A stretch of 64,000 nt of DNA from Epiperipatus broadwayi (GCA_028023455.1 JAQFVV010006342.1:2067001-2131000); one strand, 5' to 3'. Shown: positions 47,481 to 60,599, counted from the stretch's first letter. The notes: generated from the sequence alone by a model not told the origin. Translations and numbers: made by a program.

Positions 47481-47880
47481 TGTTATGTTTACCTAAATTT
47501 AAAATAAATACAACTCACACAAGTACAGTTAAATATTATTTATTAAACAAATATATATTTACATTATATTGTACATAATACATCTACTATTCTGGATACC
47601 TGATACATTGGTTAGGCCATGTAACTATTGAAACAAGGGACTTCAGATGCCCATTTAGGTTTGCTTAACGTTTTCAGCAGACCTGTGACACCTTGCCTTG
47701 TGTCAAATTTAAATTCTAGTAGCTTCCAGTTCGTTATGAACTTGCCTCACTTTTTTAACATTATACTGTACAATGTGCATACTGCCATTGTATTCTGACC
47801 ATTATTTATTGTTGTCTGACTTTACCTCCAAATAAAGTGACAATTTATAGTTAGATCTCCTTCCATGATGAGAGCAATCA
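47481..47880 (-). repeat. Possible gypsy LTR and 3' internal fragment
   Basis: On the minus strand, 47880-47720 resembles 27430-27590 of the gypsy relic (shared GTCAGACAAC, AATGGCAGTA, ACTGGAAGCT-type blocks). A segment starting TGTCACAGG at 47690 and ending CATAACA at 47481 contains AATAAA and could be an LTR. Low certainty. Confidence 0.35.
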
Positions 47881-47889
47881 GATTCATTG

Positions 47890-50800
47890 AGCATCATCAA
47901 CTCTTAGTCTGTTTCTGCCATTGGCTGTATTTTATCTTTTTAAACAGGCATTGGTTTGTCATGATGAATGCTGAATTTGATCAAGATAAGATTGAATTTG
48001 GGCAAGTGTATTATTGAAAGCAAGCTGAGTTATAACAATTTTAATAGACGGAATTTTTTAAATGGCATTTCAAAAAGAGTACAAATTCATAAAGAAAAAG
48101 TAAGAGTACTCTCTGTTTTACCACTTTTAATATATATATATATATTCTAACCTGTAATCTCGTGCATCCTCACTTCAGAATAGTATATGATATAAAATAA
48201 AACGGGTTCTATCTCAGTTAATAATTAATAACTAAAATATTCAGCATTAAAATTAAAATATTTCACTAGCTCAAATTTAAAATATGAATAAGGTTCAGTT
48301 TATAAAAATAAATTAAATAAATATTTAATATTTTCATGAGACTTGAAGTGAAAATACAGGTGACAAGATAGATTACATTGAGCCAATATCCCACAGGATA
48401 TTACCTCAATGGCATAAGAACACTATCCCCCCTTTATTACTATTTCAAATAACAAACTCATAGTATTCTTACGACTTTAATAACTTCTACTCACTAAGAT
48501 TAAACTAATAATTAAATCTTAATCTTCTATTTAATAATAATCTAGCTCAAATAAAATAATCTCAGGTTCATAAAGTTTATTCTAAGTTAATTTAAAAATA
48601 CGGTAGTAAAATATGAGAAGGGATTTTATGTCATAATCTACTACACTGAAACTAATAATAATAAATAACAGTAATAATATTCTTCATTGTTTAACTAATT
48701 CTGTATATCTTTTCTTTTTACTATAATTTTATTACCATAATAAAATAATGAAATAATATAATATGATCTTATATCTTCATGTAATGATATAATAAATACG
48801 TGGTAGCATTTTAATAATCTGACAAACAAAATATGTGTGGCAACTGATAGCATATAATTTAATATAATATTGTGATAACTGATTTATGACCAATAAAATA
48901 ATGTAAGATTATGATTATTTAATTATAATGAATACCAATAAAATATTTAAAATTCTTAAAATAATTCTCTATTTATCTTTTTGTGCAAAATTATATATTT
49001 GTTTCAATTATTATGCATATATCGTGATTTCATGCAGCGATGTGGAGAAATAAATAACTCGGACACAAAATTTTTGAAATAACAAAATTTAACAAAGTTT
49101 ATTACTAACAACAAATAAATAAACAATTTATTTACACTATTTACAGTGGATATCCTTAACTTTTTTACTTTACAGTTTGATCTACCGGGTTATAAAAAAA
49201 ATAATTTATATTTCAATTATATCTTTATTTAGATTTAGGACAAAATTTTAAAAAAAATGTTACTATTTGGTTTCTCATTATGGTTAACTTATTACAAATA
49301 TATTTATCTACTTTATTAGCAACAGCATTTTATCCTTAATATTATTAAACTATCTTATTTTTAAAAATTCATACTTAGAAAACATTCTATAGAAAACAAA
49401 ATTTTATAATGAGTATGGATTTCTCAAAATATTAAAAAAAATTTCATCTTGCAAAGTCAAAGATGTTACACAAAATATTATCCAAAATTCAGTACTAGAT
49501 TTTAGTATTTATCACACAATGTTTACTAATCATAATATATTCTTCTTTAAGCCTTACTTTAGTATGATATAAGTGTAATCATCAATATATTTCTGTTAAT
49601 CAATAAACAAAAAATATACTATGCATATTGTTTACATAATTTACTTTGTACTATTGTATTTTTAAAATATGCAATACTTATTTTTCTCTTAAAAAAAATA
49701 ATACTAAAGCATTTAAAATTATTATCACTTTAAAGAAAATATCTTTGTTTAGATACTTTATTTTAAAAAAGTTTATATTTCATTTCCGAAATAAAATTCA
49801 AAATATATTCTATGATTCTTTTCTTTCCTTAGGATACTTTGGATCTTCAATTTTAAGTTATAACGTCCTATTCCTTCTAAGCAAATAAACCAATCTTATA
49901 CAAAACGATAGCATAACCTAAGTTCTAAATTATTTATCATTTCTCTTAAACATATCTTACTGAACGATGCAGTTACATGAAATAAAGATAGCGAAAACAG
50001 ATGCATAGGATTAAGGAAGAAAGCTAGAGTATTACTCTTAACATATCTCAAAATCATGGCACAGTGCGAAGAGGTATGACATTTACCTGCCTAATATCCT
50101 CTAGTACAGGGACGATGTTAAAGCTATTTCTTCAGCTTTATTAGAACATCAAATATTTAAAGAAATATAAACACTGTCCAAATAAAATGTGTATCAGTCA
50201 TAGGGCTTTGTTAACTATGCTGATATTCACATAAAGACTAAATATTATTTCCATTCCTTATAACATCCTATTTCTTAAAACATCATCTTGGTTTCCTGTT
50301 CACTAAGTACTTCCAAGCCACTATCTCAACATTATTTCTCAAGATTTTCCACATCTTACATCGATAAATAACTATCTGCATTTACAAAACAATAAATAAA
50401 ATTCATTAATAGTTAAACAATCTAGCTGTTCCACAAGAAAAGTCTGCTTACTTCATTATTCTATATGTCTAATCATATACAATCTACTTAGACAATATTT
50501 GAATATCCAATAACATGAAAATTTTAAAAGAATCACATAATTATTTGTTATGTTGGATTATATCACTAATAAAAAAAAAAAAAAAAATCGTCGTATGCAT
50601 ATTTTCAAATCAATCCTATCTCATAATGTTTTTTAAAATGTTGTATGAAATGCAGTACATATAAGTAAAAAAACTTTTACACTTCATTCTTCCAATTTAT
50701 GGATGATCTAAAGAAAACAAAAAAAATATACATTATAAATTATCAATAGTTATTATTATTACCAATAACCTTTATCTAGTCATCGTGTTCAGTAGGCTTC

Positions 50801-53235
50801 CTTTATCCACTTGAGCATTGCAGATATAAAAAAAAATTCACACCCATACACTTTATATTAAAATATTTTTAGCTAAATTATTAGATTGTTATATTATAAA
50901 ATTTTAATATTAATAAATTAATGTTTTTATGTTTTTCCTAATCTTATATAAAAATTTAGATTTAAACTAGGTTAACAAAATAAAAGGAATCAAAACTATA
51001 ATTACATATTTTCTTGACGATAGTTCCTGATAAGTCCAAAATGTTTATTATTTTCTCTAGAGTTTTTAAAAATGTTCTCCTCCAAGCGCGTTAAAGTTTA
51101 AAATAAAAATAATTATTAATCCATTTAGTAAAATTTATAGAAAATAATCCTTGGTTTTAGTATTTAGGATGATAATTATTAAATCATAATATTAATTAAT
51201 CCCGTGAAGTTTTTTTTAAGTATTTTCTCTGCCGGCGTATCCATGCATATTCCATCTAATTTAGCTTTAGTTATCCGATAAACTTTTAAGTACTATTTGT
51301 ATTTTTATGGATCCATCTTTTATTCAACTATATGTTCACTTTTTTATATAAGTTTCCTTCTTAATACATTTAAACTTTCGTTTGGTATTTTTATATATCA
51401 CTTTAAAAAAAAATAAAAAAAAATGTTACCTTCAGAAAGGATATAACATTTTACTCCTTTTGATATAATATTATATAAAATAATTCATGCAATATACAAT
51501 TGTCTTATTACTATTTAAAAAATAAATCTTGGATAGGCTTATAAATAATAATGCGTCTCCAATTTTTTCATTAGACTCCGTATGATGTCCGAGCTGTGGT
51601 TTTTTATGTACCAAAACAGTTCTTCGGTGAAATATTAATAAAGCTGTATCAATAAATATTCCAAACATTTTTTCAGCATTACAACTTATATCCATTTTAT
51701 TTCATAGTATATCCATTTTTATTGCGAAGTTTAGGTTAAACTTTTAGATAAAATACGACTGGTAAGTACTTTAAAAATTAGAAAATCATTTCCACGAAGT
51801 TTCTAAATTATTATATTTTAACACCCTGTTTTGCAAAAATACTTTTAAAAATTATCAATTAGTTTTTTGCAAATAAAACGATAAGAAAGTACTAAAAAAA
51901 AAATTGACTAAAATAAAAAATTTAAAAATAAATACTATCTCTTTGATAGTTATAATTTACCTTTCTCTAGTTTCAATACATTATTAATCTCCCCTTATAC
52001 CCCCATGCAATTCATATTTATAGTCTGTAAGAATACCTATTTGATTGGTTAATTCTTACTTTAGCTTGAGAACAAATTTACATATTTTTAGTTTATAGTA
52101 GAATTGAATTTCAAAATTAGAAATTATGACGTAATGAACTTAAAATATTATTTAAAATACCACTTTTAATTCAATTATAACTTTATTTAAATTATTTAAT
52201 CTTTTAAAATAACTTTTAAAATAACATTTAATAACTTATTCCATTTCTTAATATTCAATTTATCTATTTTTATTTAAATAAAATATTTAATTTTTATATT
52301 ATGAATGTATTCGTCTTTATTACATCATTTAAGCATTTGGAAATAACTACGTAATATTTTAATATTCACTTCTATGATAAATAATCATTATATCCAACTC
52401 TATAATACACAAACTTTGTTATTAAATTCTAACAAGCGTGTGTGTGAAAGTATACATTAAAAGTCACATGATTAATAACTTTGACAGACGATTTTTAATC
52501 TATTTCTCTGCCTAGATTTATAAAATTGATACACTTATTATATTATATAAAATAATTATAAAAAATTTGGAAGAACAATTTAGAAAATATAGAATTAGAT
52601 ATAATTTTCACCATCATAAAGTTTATTTTAAAAATATACTATATTAATTTTGATTATTAAATATGATTACAAATTTAAATGTAGCATTTATTAAATTATA
52701 CCTTTTAAACTATTAAAATCGAATTTTTAAATATACTTTTAATATTTATAGCTGTGTTATTTAATATGGCCAACTTTTACAACCATATGAAACAATTTTT
52801 AAAGCTTTACATAACTATTTTTAAATGATTTTATATACTACATCTTCTCTTTAGCTTCAAATTGTACTTTAAAGATATAATTGACTTAATACAATTACCA
52901 TATTAAAAGAACATATTCTAAATTTAAAACTTTTAGTAATTGACTGTTATGAACTATTACCGACGTATAGAAAAGGGCACAATATATCTATATATAATCG
53001 GAGGAAACAATTGATCATATTAAATATAATCTCTTAATGCATTTTCAGTGTTGAACACCATTATCAAATGTAACAGTTATAAGTGTGTTTAGCATCTACA
53101 ATGAATTTATATATTAATATTTTCAATGTTTTCTCTGAATATATGGCATGAGTATTAAAACATCATTATTATGCTAATAGTAGCTAATAATAGATTTCTC
53201 AAGCTAAACCTATCTTAGTCATAATTAGTTATATA
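47890..53235. other. No gene recognised, extremely AT-rich
   Basis: More than 5 kb of AT-rich sequence with short random frames, an A run at 50572-50587, and TA repeats at 48130. No transposon motif or gene was identified. Confidence 0.5.
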
Positions 53236-53240
53236 TATAT

Positions 53241-53905
53241 ATGACAATAGATGGCATTCTACCAAAAACACCGTCAAGCATATGTTTGTTTACATAAACG
53301 TCAGAGCAAGCATTCACTATCTCTAACTTTAGTTCCACCTTCAGATTATGATTTCAAGCTATTTTCTATCATCAATGATGGACAGGAATAAGAAACTAGA
53401 TCTAAACACAAACTCTGAGCGTTTATGAAACAGTTTCTATTCAGCTTGCAAGAGTGAATCTTTTAGACACGTAATGTCTTCAAACTCAGCATAGCAAGCC
53501 AGATAGATACATGGGTCTGATATCAGTTCAGCATCACCACATAGTAGAAGCCTCTGCAATATATATCATTGCAAGAAAGACCTCAAAGGTACTTTTATGA
53601 AAAATGAGTTAAAACTTGCTAACGCTTGTATTTATGACAATAGATGGCATTCTACCAAAAACACCGTCAAGCATATGTTTGTTTACATAAACGTCAGAGC
53701 AAGCATTCACTATCTCTAACTTTAGTTCCACCTTCAGATCATGATTTCAAGCTATTTGCTATCATCAGTGAAGGACAGGAATAAGAAACTAGATCTAAAC
53801 ACAAACTCTGAGTGTTTATGAAACAGTTTCTATTCAGCTTGCAAGCATGAATCTTTTAGAATGCCATCTATTGTCATAAATACAAGCGTTAGCAAGTTTT
53901 AACTT
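53241..53905. repeat. Tandem repeat, 394 bp unit, with inverted end
   Basis: The sequence starting TGACAATAGATGGC at 53241 restarts at 53635, giving a period of 394; the second copy is cut short near 53855. The array ends with 53857-53905, the reverse complement of 53605-53660. The unit contains a palindrome-like GGGTCTGATATCAGTTCAG, resembling the hairpin of family 1, and AGAAACTAGATC, resembling its ribozyme 3' half, but no complete hammerhead. It may be a distant relative. Confidence 0.65.
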
Positions 53906-54279
53906 GTTTTTTTTTTTTCATATATATATATGGTACTGTGGTATTAGAGCTGCGACGTGAAGAATTATAATAGTTCAATCATTAAATTAATTAGGTTATT
54001 AAATCAAAAACATATTTTAAAATCTATATTAAAAAAAAAAACAATTTAACAAAACAAATACAAAGCATTAATGTGAAAAATAGTTAAAATGTGTGTTTAA
54101 ATCAAATTGAGTGTGTGTTTGCACATGCATATTCTGCATAATCTATTTTAATACATTGTACAGGCTTTCACTTGCATTTATATATGAAATATATGCGGAA
54201 ATCAAACTCAGACTTTCACATGACCTATAACTCTCAGTGCCATCTTATATTGCTGACTCACCTGATCACACACATGTTG

Positions 54280-54352
54280 AAAAGAAATAATCACCAATAT
54301 GCGTATTTGGTGCTAAACCAGCACTCATCAGTTGGTTCAGATTACCATCTCC
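54280..54352 (-). ncRNA. Type I hammerhead ribozyme, family B, G12 mutated
   Basis: Minus strand: ACCAA, CTGATGA (54325-54331), five-pair stem II GTGCT-GGTTT-AGCAC, then CAAA for GAAA, ATACGCATA, and TTGGT that pairs with ACCAA. Only G12 is changed in the core. Stem III is the short ATA-type helix of this family. Confidence 0.7.
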
Positions 54353-54412
54353 ACTCATATATACAATTAGTACTCAGCTTTATGTTAAGATAACCAATCT
54401 TCATACTTTAAT

Positions 54413-54456
54413 AAGTGCTGGTTTAGTACCAATTACGGTTATTGGTGATTATTTAT
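54413..54456 (+). ncRNA. Truncated hammerhead remnant, family B
   Basis: The plus arm begins at AGTGCTGGTTTAGTACCAAT, stem II and following core, lacking CTGATGA and the 5' strand of stem I. Confidence 0.6.
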
Positions 54457-54829
54457 CTTTTCAACATGTGTGTGATCAGGTAAATCAGCAATATATGATG
54501 GCACTGAGAGTTGTAGATCATGTGAAAGTCTGAGTTCGAATCCTGCATATATTACATATATAAATGCAGGTATAAGCCTATATAATGTATTAAAATAGAT
54601 TATGCAGAATATTCACGTGCAAACACGCACTCAATTTGATTTAAACATGCATTTTAACCATTCTTCACATTAATGCTTTTTGTATTTTTTTTTTGGTAAA
54701 TTGTTTTTTTTTTTTTAATGTAGATTTTAAAATATGTTTTTGATTTAATAACCTAGTTAAATTAATGATTAAACGATTATAATTCTTCATGTCGCAGCTC
54801 TAATACCACAGTACCCATATTAGTAATAT

Positions 54830-55655
54830 CTTTAATTTATTACATTTGATTGACCGATTTCCCCGAAATTATTTAATAGTAATATTTTGTAAAGGCAGAT
54901 TAATCCACAACTTAATTGGGAACATATATTGTAGTATAATAAAGTTTAATGGCAATAAAATGCCAAATTGTTATCTTCAGCTTTTCTATATTTTCTACAA
55001 CTGACAGATGTAAATGTAGAAAACATAATATATAAACTGTTTTGTTGTTTTTTTAAAAAAGAAAACATAATACATATATATATACAGCAAAAAATAAACC
55101 TGAAAAACAATGGTTTTGTTATCTTGTTCTCCAACAAAAGCTATCATCAGTTTTGCTTGGCAACATGTTTTCCTCAGATAACATTAATAACTGATTAAGT
55201 TATGCACTGACTAAGTATATACTGTGGTAATTAAACAGGCATTTTTAATTATAACATTGTGGTTTGACAGTTGTTTATCTAAAAGATAAATTAAACTATG
55301 AGAACTTTTCAATTTTAACTGTTTATCTTTAACTTTAGAAATGTAGAGAGATTTTTATTATTCCATTCATCAACCTTTTTTTTTAAAGATATTATTTTTA
55401 CTTATACGTATTAATTATTTATTCTATACATCATTTGAAACCAAAAACATTCCATCGAATTGTTTTGTGTTTTTTTTTTCTGTTAAACTATTATTGACCT
55501 TATTGTATTCAGAAAGCACTTATCTTCCCCTTGTGGGTTTTTTTTTAAAAATAATTTTTTAAAAATATACAATCTTGGTTTAAACTAAACTTAAATTGTG
55601 AATATTTTAAAGAAAAACAATAATGCATGACAGATAATTTTTAATTTTATATACC
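54830..55655. other. No gene recognised
   Basis: AT-rich; overlapping frames at 54946-55198 are without motifs. Confidence 0.5.
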
Positions 55656-55659
55656 TTTG

Positions 55660-56090
55660 AGCGTTCCATCATCAGATTTTCAATTGGATGGACAATTAAA
55701 GAGTTATTTGGAGTGTGGAGTGGATTGAAGCCTGTCCATTAAAGTATAAAGATTGGCTGTCTTAGTATATATCTGAGCACTTATTGCATATATATGTAGA
55801 GATGATAATCTGGACCAACTGATAATTGCTGGTTTAGCATGAAATACATATATTGGTGATTATTTATTCTTTCGACATATATGTGTTCAAGGGTATCTGT
55901 GTTATGAGATAGAGTGGAGAGTGGTGGGTCATGTGAAAGTCTGTGCTCATATACCCTATATATTATATCTAATAACTATAAACTCATGTGTTCAAGTGTA
56001 TCAGTGTTATGAGATAGATTGGAGAGTAGTGGGTCATGTGAAAGTCTGTGCTCATATACCCTATACATTATATCTAATAACTAAACTCAC
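55660..56090 (+). mobile_element. Hammerhead repeat family B copy with duplicated tRNA-like part
   Basis: Leader 55665-55795 (matches 32940-33060), ribozyme 55799-55868, then the tRNA-like region twice in tandem (55882-55984 and 55985-56087, period ~103). The B box has decayed to GTGCTCATATACC in both. Confidence 0.7.
55799..55868 (+). ncRNA. Type I hammerhead ribozyme, family B, retains GAAA
   Basis: GGACCAA, CTGATAA (55819-55825; G8 changed to A), stem II TTGCT-GGTTT-AGCAT, GAAA (55841-55844), stem III ATA-CA-TAT, then A at the cleavage position (55852) and TTGGT (55853-55857) closing stem I with ACCAA. It is the only copy retaining G12, and CATGAAA here versus CACAAAA at 30.0 kb implies an ancestral CACGAAA. 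Confidence 0.75.
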
Positions 56091-56094
56091 TAAC

Positions 56095-57575
56095 ACCATG
56101 CTATCTCACTAGATGTTTCCAACAAAACAAATCATTTTAATACTTTCATTTAATTTACTTGGTTTTTTTTATCTGTATGTCTAGATCAAATCTTATATCT
56201 CAATTTTCACCCATTCTCAACTTTCAATCTAGTTGAAACTTCGCACACATATATGTATATTTAAAATATATATCTATATTTTATTTTAGAAAAATCACAT
56301 TCAGATATTAACAGACAGTGACCAATGAAAATAGTAAACATTTTTGCATTCAAAAGGGGAACCTTTTTAAATGCAATCTCTTGTTATTACTAACACTTGA
56401 TTGTGATTTTTCTATAATAAAATACAATAAATATTACCACATATTTAAAAATATTTCAACCATATAATCTGTTAAAAAAGTATTAATATATATATATATT
56501 GTAGATGATAATACCTTTTTTTAGAGTTAACAAACAAGTTTAGCAAAAAAAATTGATGTTAAAAATATCTAGTGCCACTCCTTGTAATTAAAAACTGAAT
56601 GATTGTTTGAAAACTGATTTCTATAATTCATTGTTACATATTGTAATAGTAAATAGAGCTGCCTCCTCAGTAGTGTTATGATGATGATGATAATGCCAGG
56701 GAGAGTAAATACAAACATCAAAGTGGCAAGGAGACAAAGGGAGCATTTTATTGCATCCAAACTAAATTTAACTTGATTGCATTTAACAGTCATAGTGTCT
56801 GAATTCAAATATATCCCAAATACTAACAATTACTCAGCTATCTACATTCCATTTTCTCTTTGTTTTTTTTTTAAAAACATTGCATCTATGTCACCAAATA
56901 ATTGTGGGATAATTAATCAATAAGATTAAGCTCCAATGTACTTTAATATCTAAAATCTAGATTTATAAAGAGTTTTAAAAAACACAACAGAAAACTAAAA
57001 AATATAAATAAAACCTTTTCCCACTACCATGCATTACAATACATACTTTTTTCCCTTTAATTTGTTAGAAATTAATTTAAAAATAAACTTGTATTCTTTA
57101 TTGACCATATTGTTAAAAAGTTTTTATTTGAAAAACAACTAGAAACATTAGATGTGGTGTTTTTTTAAATTGATTTATTATATTTTTTGTTTTTAATTTA
57201 AAAATAAAATAAAAATAAACCTCCTTATGTTCTTCATTTAGAGACCTCAGATCATATATGATGGAGAAAAGAAAGATAAGGAGAAATTTAGAGTGATTTT
57301 GTATTGTCCACGTATAATGCCAATAAATTACTAGATTCAAAATTAAAGTATTGATGCCCTTTATTTTGGATTTTTTATGATCTCTAAAAGTAAACAACTA
57401 TTGAGTGAATAGTAGGAATCCAAAAAAAAAATAGCAAACAAGTTTCATTTTAAATACTTCTTTGTTAATTTGTTGTTGTTTCAAAGCCAGCTACTTCATT
57501 TTCATTTGGATTGTTGGTATTGATTTACACTTTATATTGAATGTAGCTGACAATTATTATTTTGACCAAAATTGA
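56095..57575. other. No gene recognised
   Basis: AT-rich; minus frames at 56569-56829 and 57113-57397 show no domain. Confidence 0.5.
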
Positions 57576-57588
57576 CAACCCTTTTACA

Positions 57589-58066
57589 GGCGCTGATTTA
57601 GTTTGCACTGACCAGTCAAAACCACCGCTGACACACTCAAACAATAAATGACATAAACATTGACTAAAAGTATTTTAAATTCATATTTTAGAAATTATAA
57701 GCTAGTAAAAATAATATGCTTTATTTCATATAGGCATATAGTGTAATCTTTTAGTATTTAGAAATTATAAGCTTGGTTTGATCAGACTTCTGCATCTTTT
57801 GGATGATCCTTTGAATCAGCTAAATCATCCTTCCCCCTCCCTGCATATTATGGTGCTTTGCATTGTTGTATTTTAAATATCTTTTTGAAGGTAAATTTTT
57901 TTTAAAAATTCTAATAAAATAAAGCATATTATTTTTACTAGCTTATAATTTCTAAAATATGAATTTAAAGTACTTTTATTCAATATTTATGTCATTTATC
58001 AGTTGGATGTGTCAGAGGTAGTTTTTAAATTTCAAAATGGCCATAAGTGCAAACTAAATCAGGATC
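57589..58066. mobile_element. Nonautonomous DNA transposon with ~150 bp inverted repeats
   Basis: A 478 bp element. The left arm (from 57589) and right arm (to 58066) align as reverse complements over ~150 bases, for example CTGATTTAGTTTGCAC near each end and a long match around TTTTAGAAATTATAAGCTAG. CTTTTACA flanks both sides (57581-57588, 58067-58074), possibly CCTTTTACAG. An 8-base duplication fits a hAT-like element. No transposase. Confidence 0.75.
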
Positions 58067-58079
58067 CTTTTACAGCTCA

Positions 58080-60060
58080 CCATATTTCCCCCTCTCTCTT
58101 CTCACTTTTTAAAAGCAAATAAGAAAGAAAAAATTAAAAATTTTAAAGACAAATAATAAGAATAAAAAATTCCAAAACAAAACTGTCTGTCATTTATAAA
58201 CACTAAAAGAGGTTTTTGAAATTATACATCAATTAATATTATAAGTCAATATTAGATATTATTACAATGAAAAATCAAAAGAAATCTTAAAAACTTAAAA
58301 TGAATCATATTTTCTCTCCTCTCTCCCACTCCCCCTCTCCCATTTTCTCAAAACCAAAAAAGAAATTAAAAAGACAAATAATGCTAAAAGTTCCCACAAA
58401 AAAAAAACCTATCAATGAAAAGTAATGAGAGCTTAGATTCCAGTTTTAATTTATAAATTATATAATAGTATTACAATAAATTTATTTTACAAACCCAAAG
58501 AATCTTCATTTGATTTATTAGCCATCACAGTATTATTTTATAATGTCAAATCAATGTTTTAAAGAAAAATGAAATGTAGATAGCCAATTAGAATGATGCC
58601 TAAAATTAATTAAATACATACAATATCTATTTTAAGATATTTAAAAAACATTTTATGACATCATATTATTCTTCTATATTTAATCTAAGTGTATATCTAT
58701 TAGGCATGTATGTGCAGTGTGCATATGGTTTTTATATCATCATGAAATTATCAGATGGGCATCTGGGCTAAACTACATACTTCATAATATCAAACTACTA
58801 TCCCTCCCCTATTAATCTCCATAATAAAACAATATCTCAGGGTTCTGATATATATATATTGTGACCTTTTTGTTTAGTTCACTGTAATAAGATGTATATA
58901 ATCCAAAATTTTAAATTTTTAAAATATGACTGGCACTAATAACTTGATGAGTAATTTTAGTAGAGATATTAAAAGATATTATAAACATAATATTATTTTT
59001 ATTCATTTGTGATTGTTTTTTTACATCTATATCTAATTTTATAATAATATATTTTTAAAATAATTATAAATAATAAAAGATCGATAATTTTGATAGTTTA
59101 GTAAAATGTTATATAAAGTTAATTCACAATTCAGATTCCCAAAGAAGTATTTTAATAAATTTTTAAATAATTCCCATTTATTTTGTATAACTGCCAAAAT
59201 CTGAGTTGTGTTAAGCACTCTTCAGATGAAAACGATCATTTTTTTATTTGACAAATAGATTGTCAATAATACAAAAAAGCAAATATTGTGTACAAGTTTA
59301 AAGTGATTCTTAGGAAGTCTGATTTTTGAATTATCATAGTAACCTTTTTAGACTTAATTATTCTATCTCATGCTTTTATTTGTGAAAGCTGAAGAAAATG
59401 TATTTTTTACTTTTTAGTACAATTATATGGATAAAAGCATTTCTTTAATTTTTTAAATATTTTTTTATTTAATTGGGTTTCTTCTTTGGTACAGTTGAGT
59501 AAGTCAGCACTAAGTTTCAAGTTCACTGGCTTTAGTTTATATATGCAATAATAAATCATTCGTTGTTTATTTATTTTAAGATAGAATTTTATTTTAACAC
59601 TGTGGACAGAAAAGGAAGTTTACAAAATTACATTACGATCATTGTTATTTTTTTATTACAGTTATTTTTTTGTTTTCTGTCTTTTTTTTTCATTGAAAAA
59701 ACTTACACATTTAATGTGGTATTTGGTAAAAGTGGGAGTACATTAAAGAGATATTTAGGGCTCTTTTAGTGATATTTTTCTGGAATAAAAGCAAAATGTA
59801 ATGAAGTTCATAAAATACTGGGTTTAATGTTTCTTCAGAAATATGGAAAAAGTTTTCTCTCTCTTTTGCATATATTTAATCATCTTTAGAGAAATGTGTT
59901 CAAATATTTATAAAATATAATCTTATTGGGCTTACTGAATGAAACATGTAGTATAGGTTAACTGATAAATTGGCCAACTAAAAAAGTTGTGATACTTATC
60001 AGACTGATATTTGCCCTAAAATATAATATGAAAATTTATTTATATTTTGTATCATCTATA
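58080..60060. other. No gene recognised
   Basis: AT-rich with C-rich patches near 58080-58110 and 58310-58340; no supported feature. Confidence 0.5.
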
Positions 60061-60081
60061 TTTTCAGTTAAATTTCTTCAC

Positions 60082-60300
60082 TTGATCACCATTTCTTATG
60101 CTTGCTCTTAACTGTTATTAAAACAGGCAAAACACTCTATACGTATTGCCACTCAGTGCAGAGTAATCAATGGATGCCAGAAGGTTTATGCATATAATCC
60201 CCACGGCACTAGATGGGAATTTTATGCACAAGCCTTCTGGCATCCATTGATTGATCTGGCTTGCACTGAATGGCAATATGTATAGAGAGTTTCACCTGTT
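60082..60300. mobile_element. Minimal inverted family 1 insertion without ribozyme
   Basis: Two ~105 bp family 1 3' ends, minus then plus, joined near 60203. The exact 14-base duplication TTAAATTTCTTCAC flanks it (60068-60081 and 60301-60314). Only tails are present, so both sides were truncated before the ribozyme. Confidence 0.8.
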
Positions 60301-60599
60301 TTAAATTTCTTCACACAGTTTAATTTATTAATTTGAAATTAAAGTTAATTTTAAAATATTTATTTGCTTGTATAACTATTAAAATATTCATAAAATATAT
60401 AGATTGAAATTAAAAATTCATTTGATTAAGACATAGTAGGTAGCCTAATAATAATTGCATCAACATCAAATTAAAAAAAAAATGTATGATTAAGAATAGC
60501 TTCATTTTTATAGTTTTTTAAATCTATAATCAAGATATCTGTATAACATTTTGAATAATTATTTTGAAATCACAATTACTTATGCACTATGTCATCACA

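Larger units (their letters stand above)
53931..54823. mobile_element. Large foldback carrying hammerhead repeat family B
   Basis: Arms 53931-54334 and 54413-54823 are reverse complements, with termini GGTACTGTGG and CCACAGTACC. The inner part of each arm is a family B copy: tRNA-like region (B-box GAGTTCGAATCC near 54534, plus), then outward an AT-rich tail. The left copy is longer and has the whole ribozyme; the right one starts inside stem II. Tails face outward. No clear target duplication is visible beside the TA repeats. Confidence 0.75.

Noticed and set aside
53380-53420. Hammerhead ribozyme in the 394-bp tandem repeat
   Set aside because: Only AGAAACTAG is preserved. There is no stem II and no stem I pairing in either unit.
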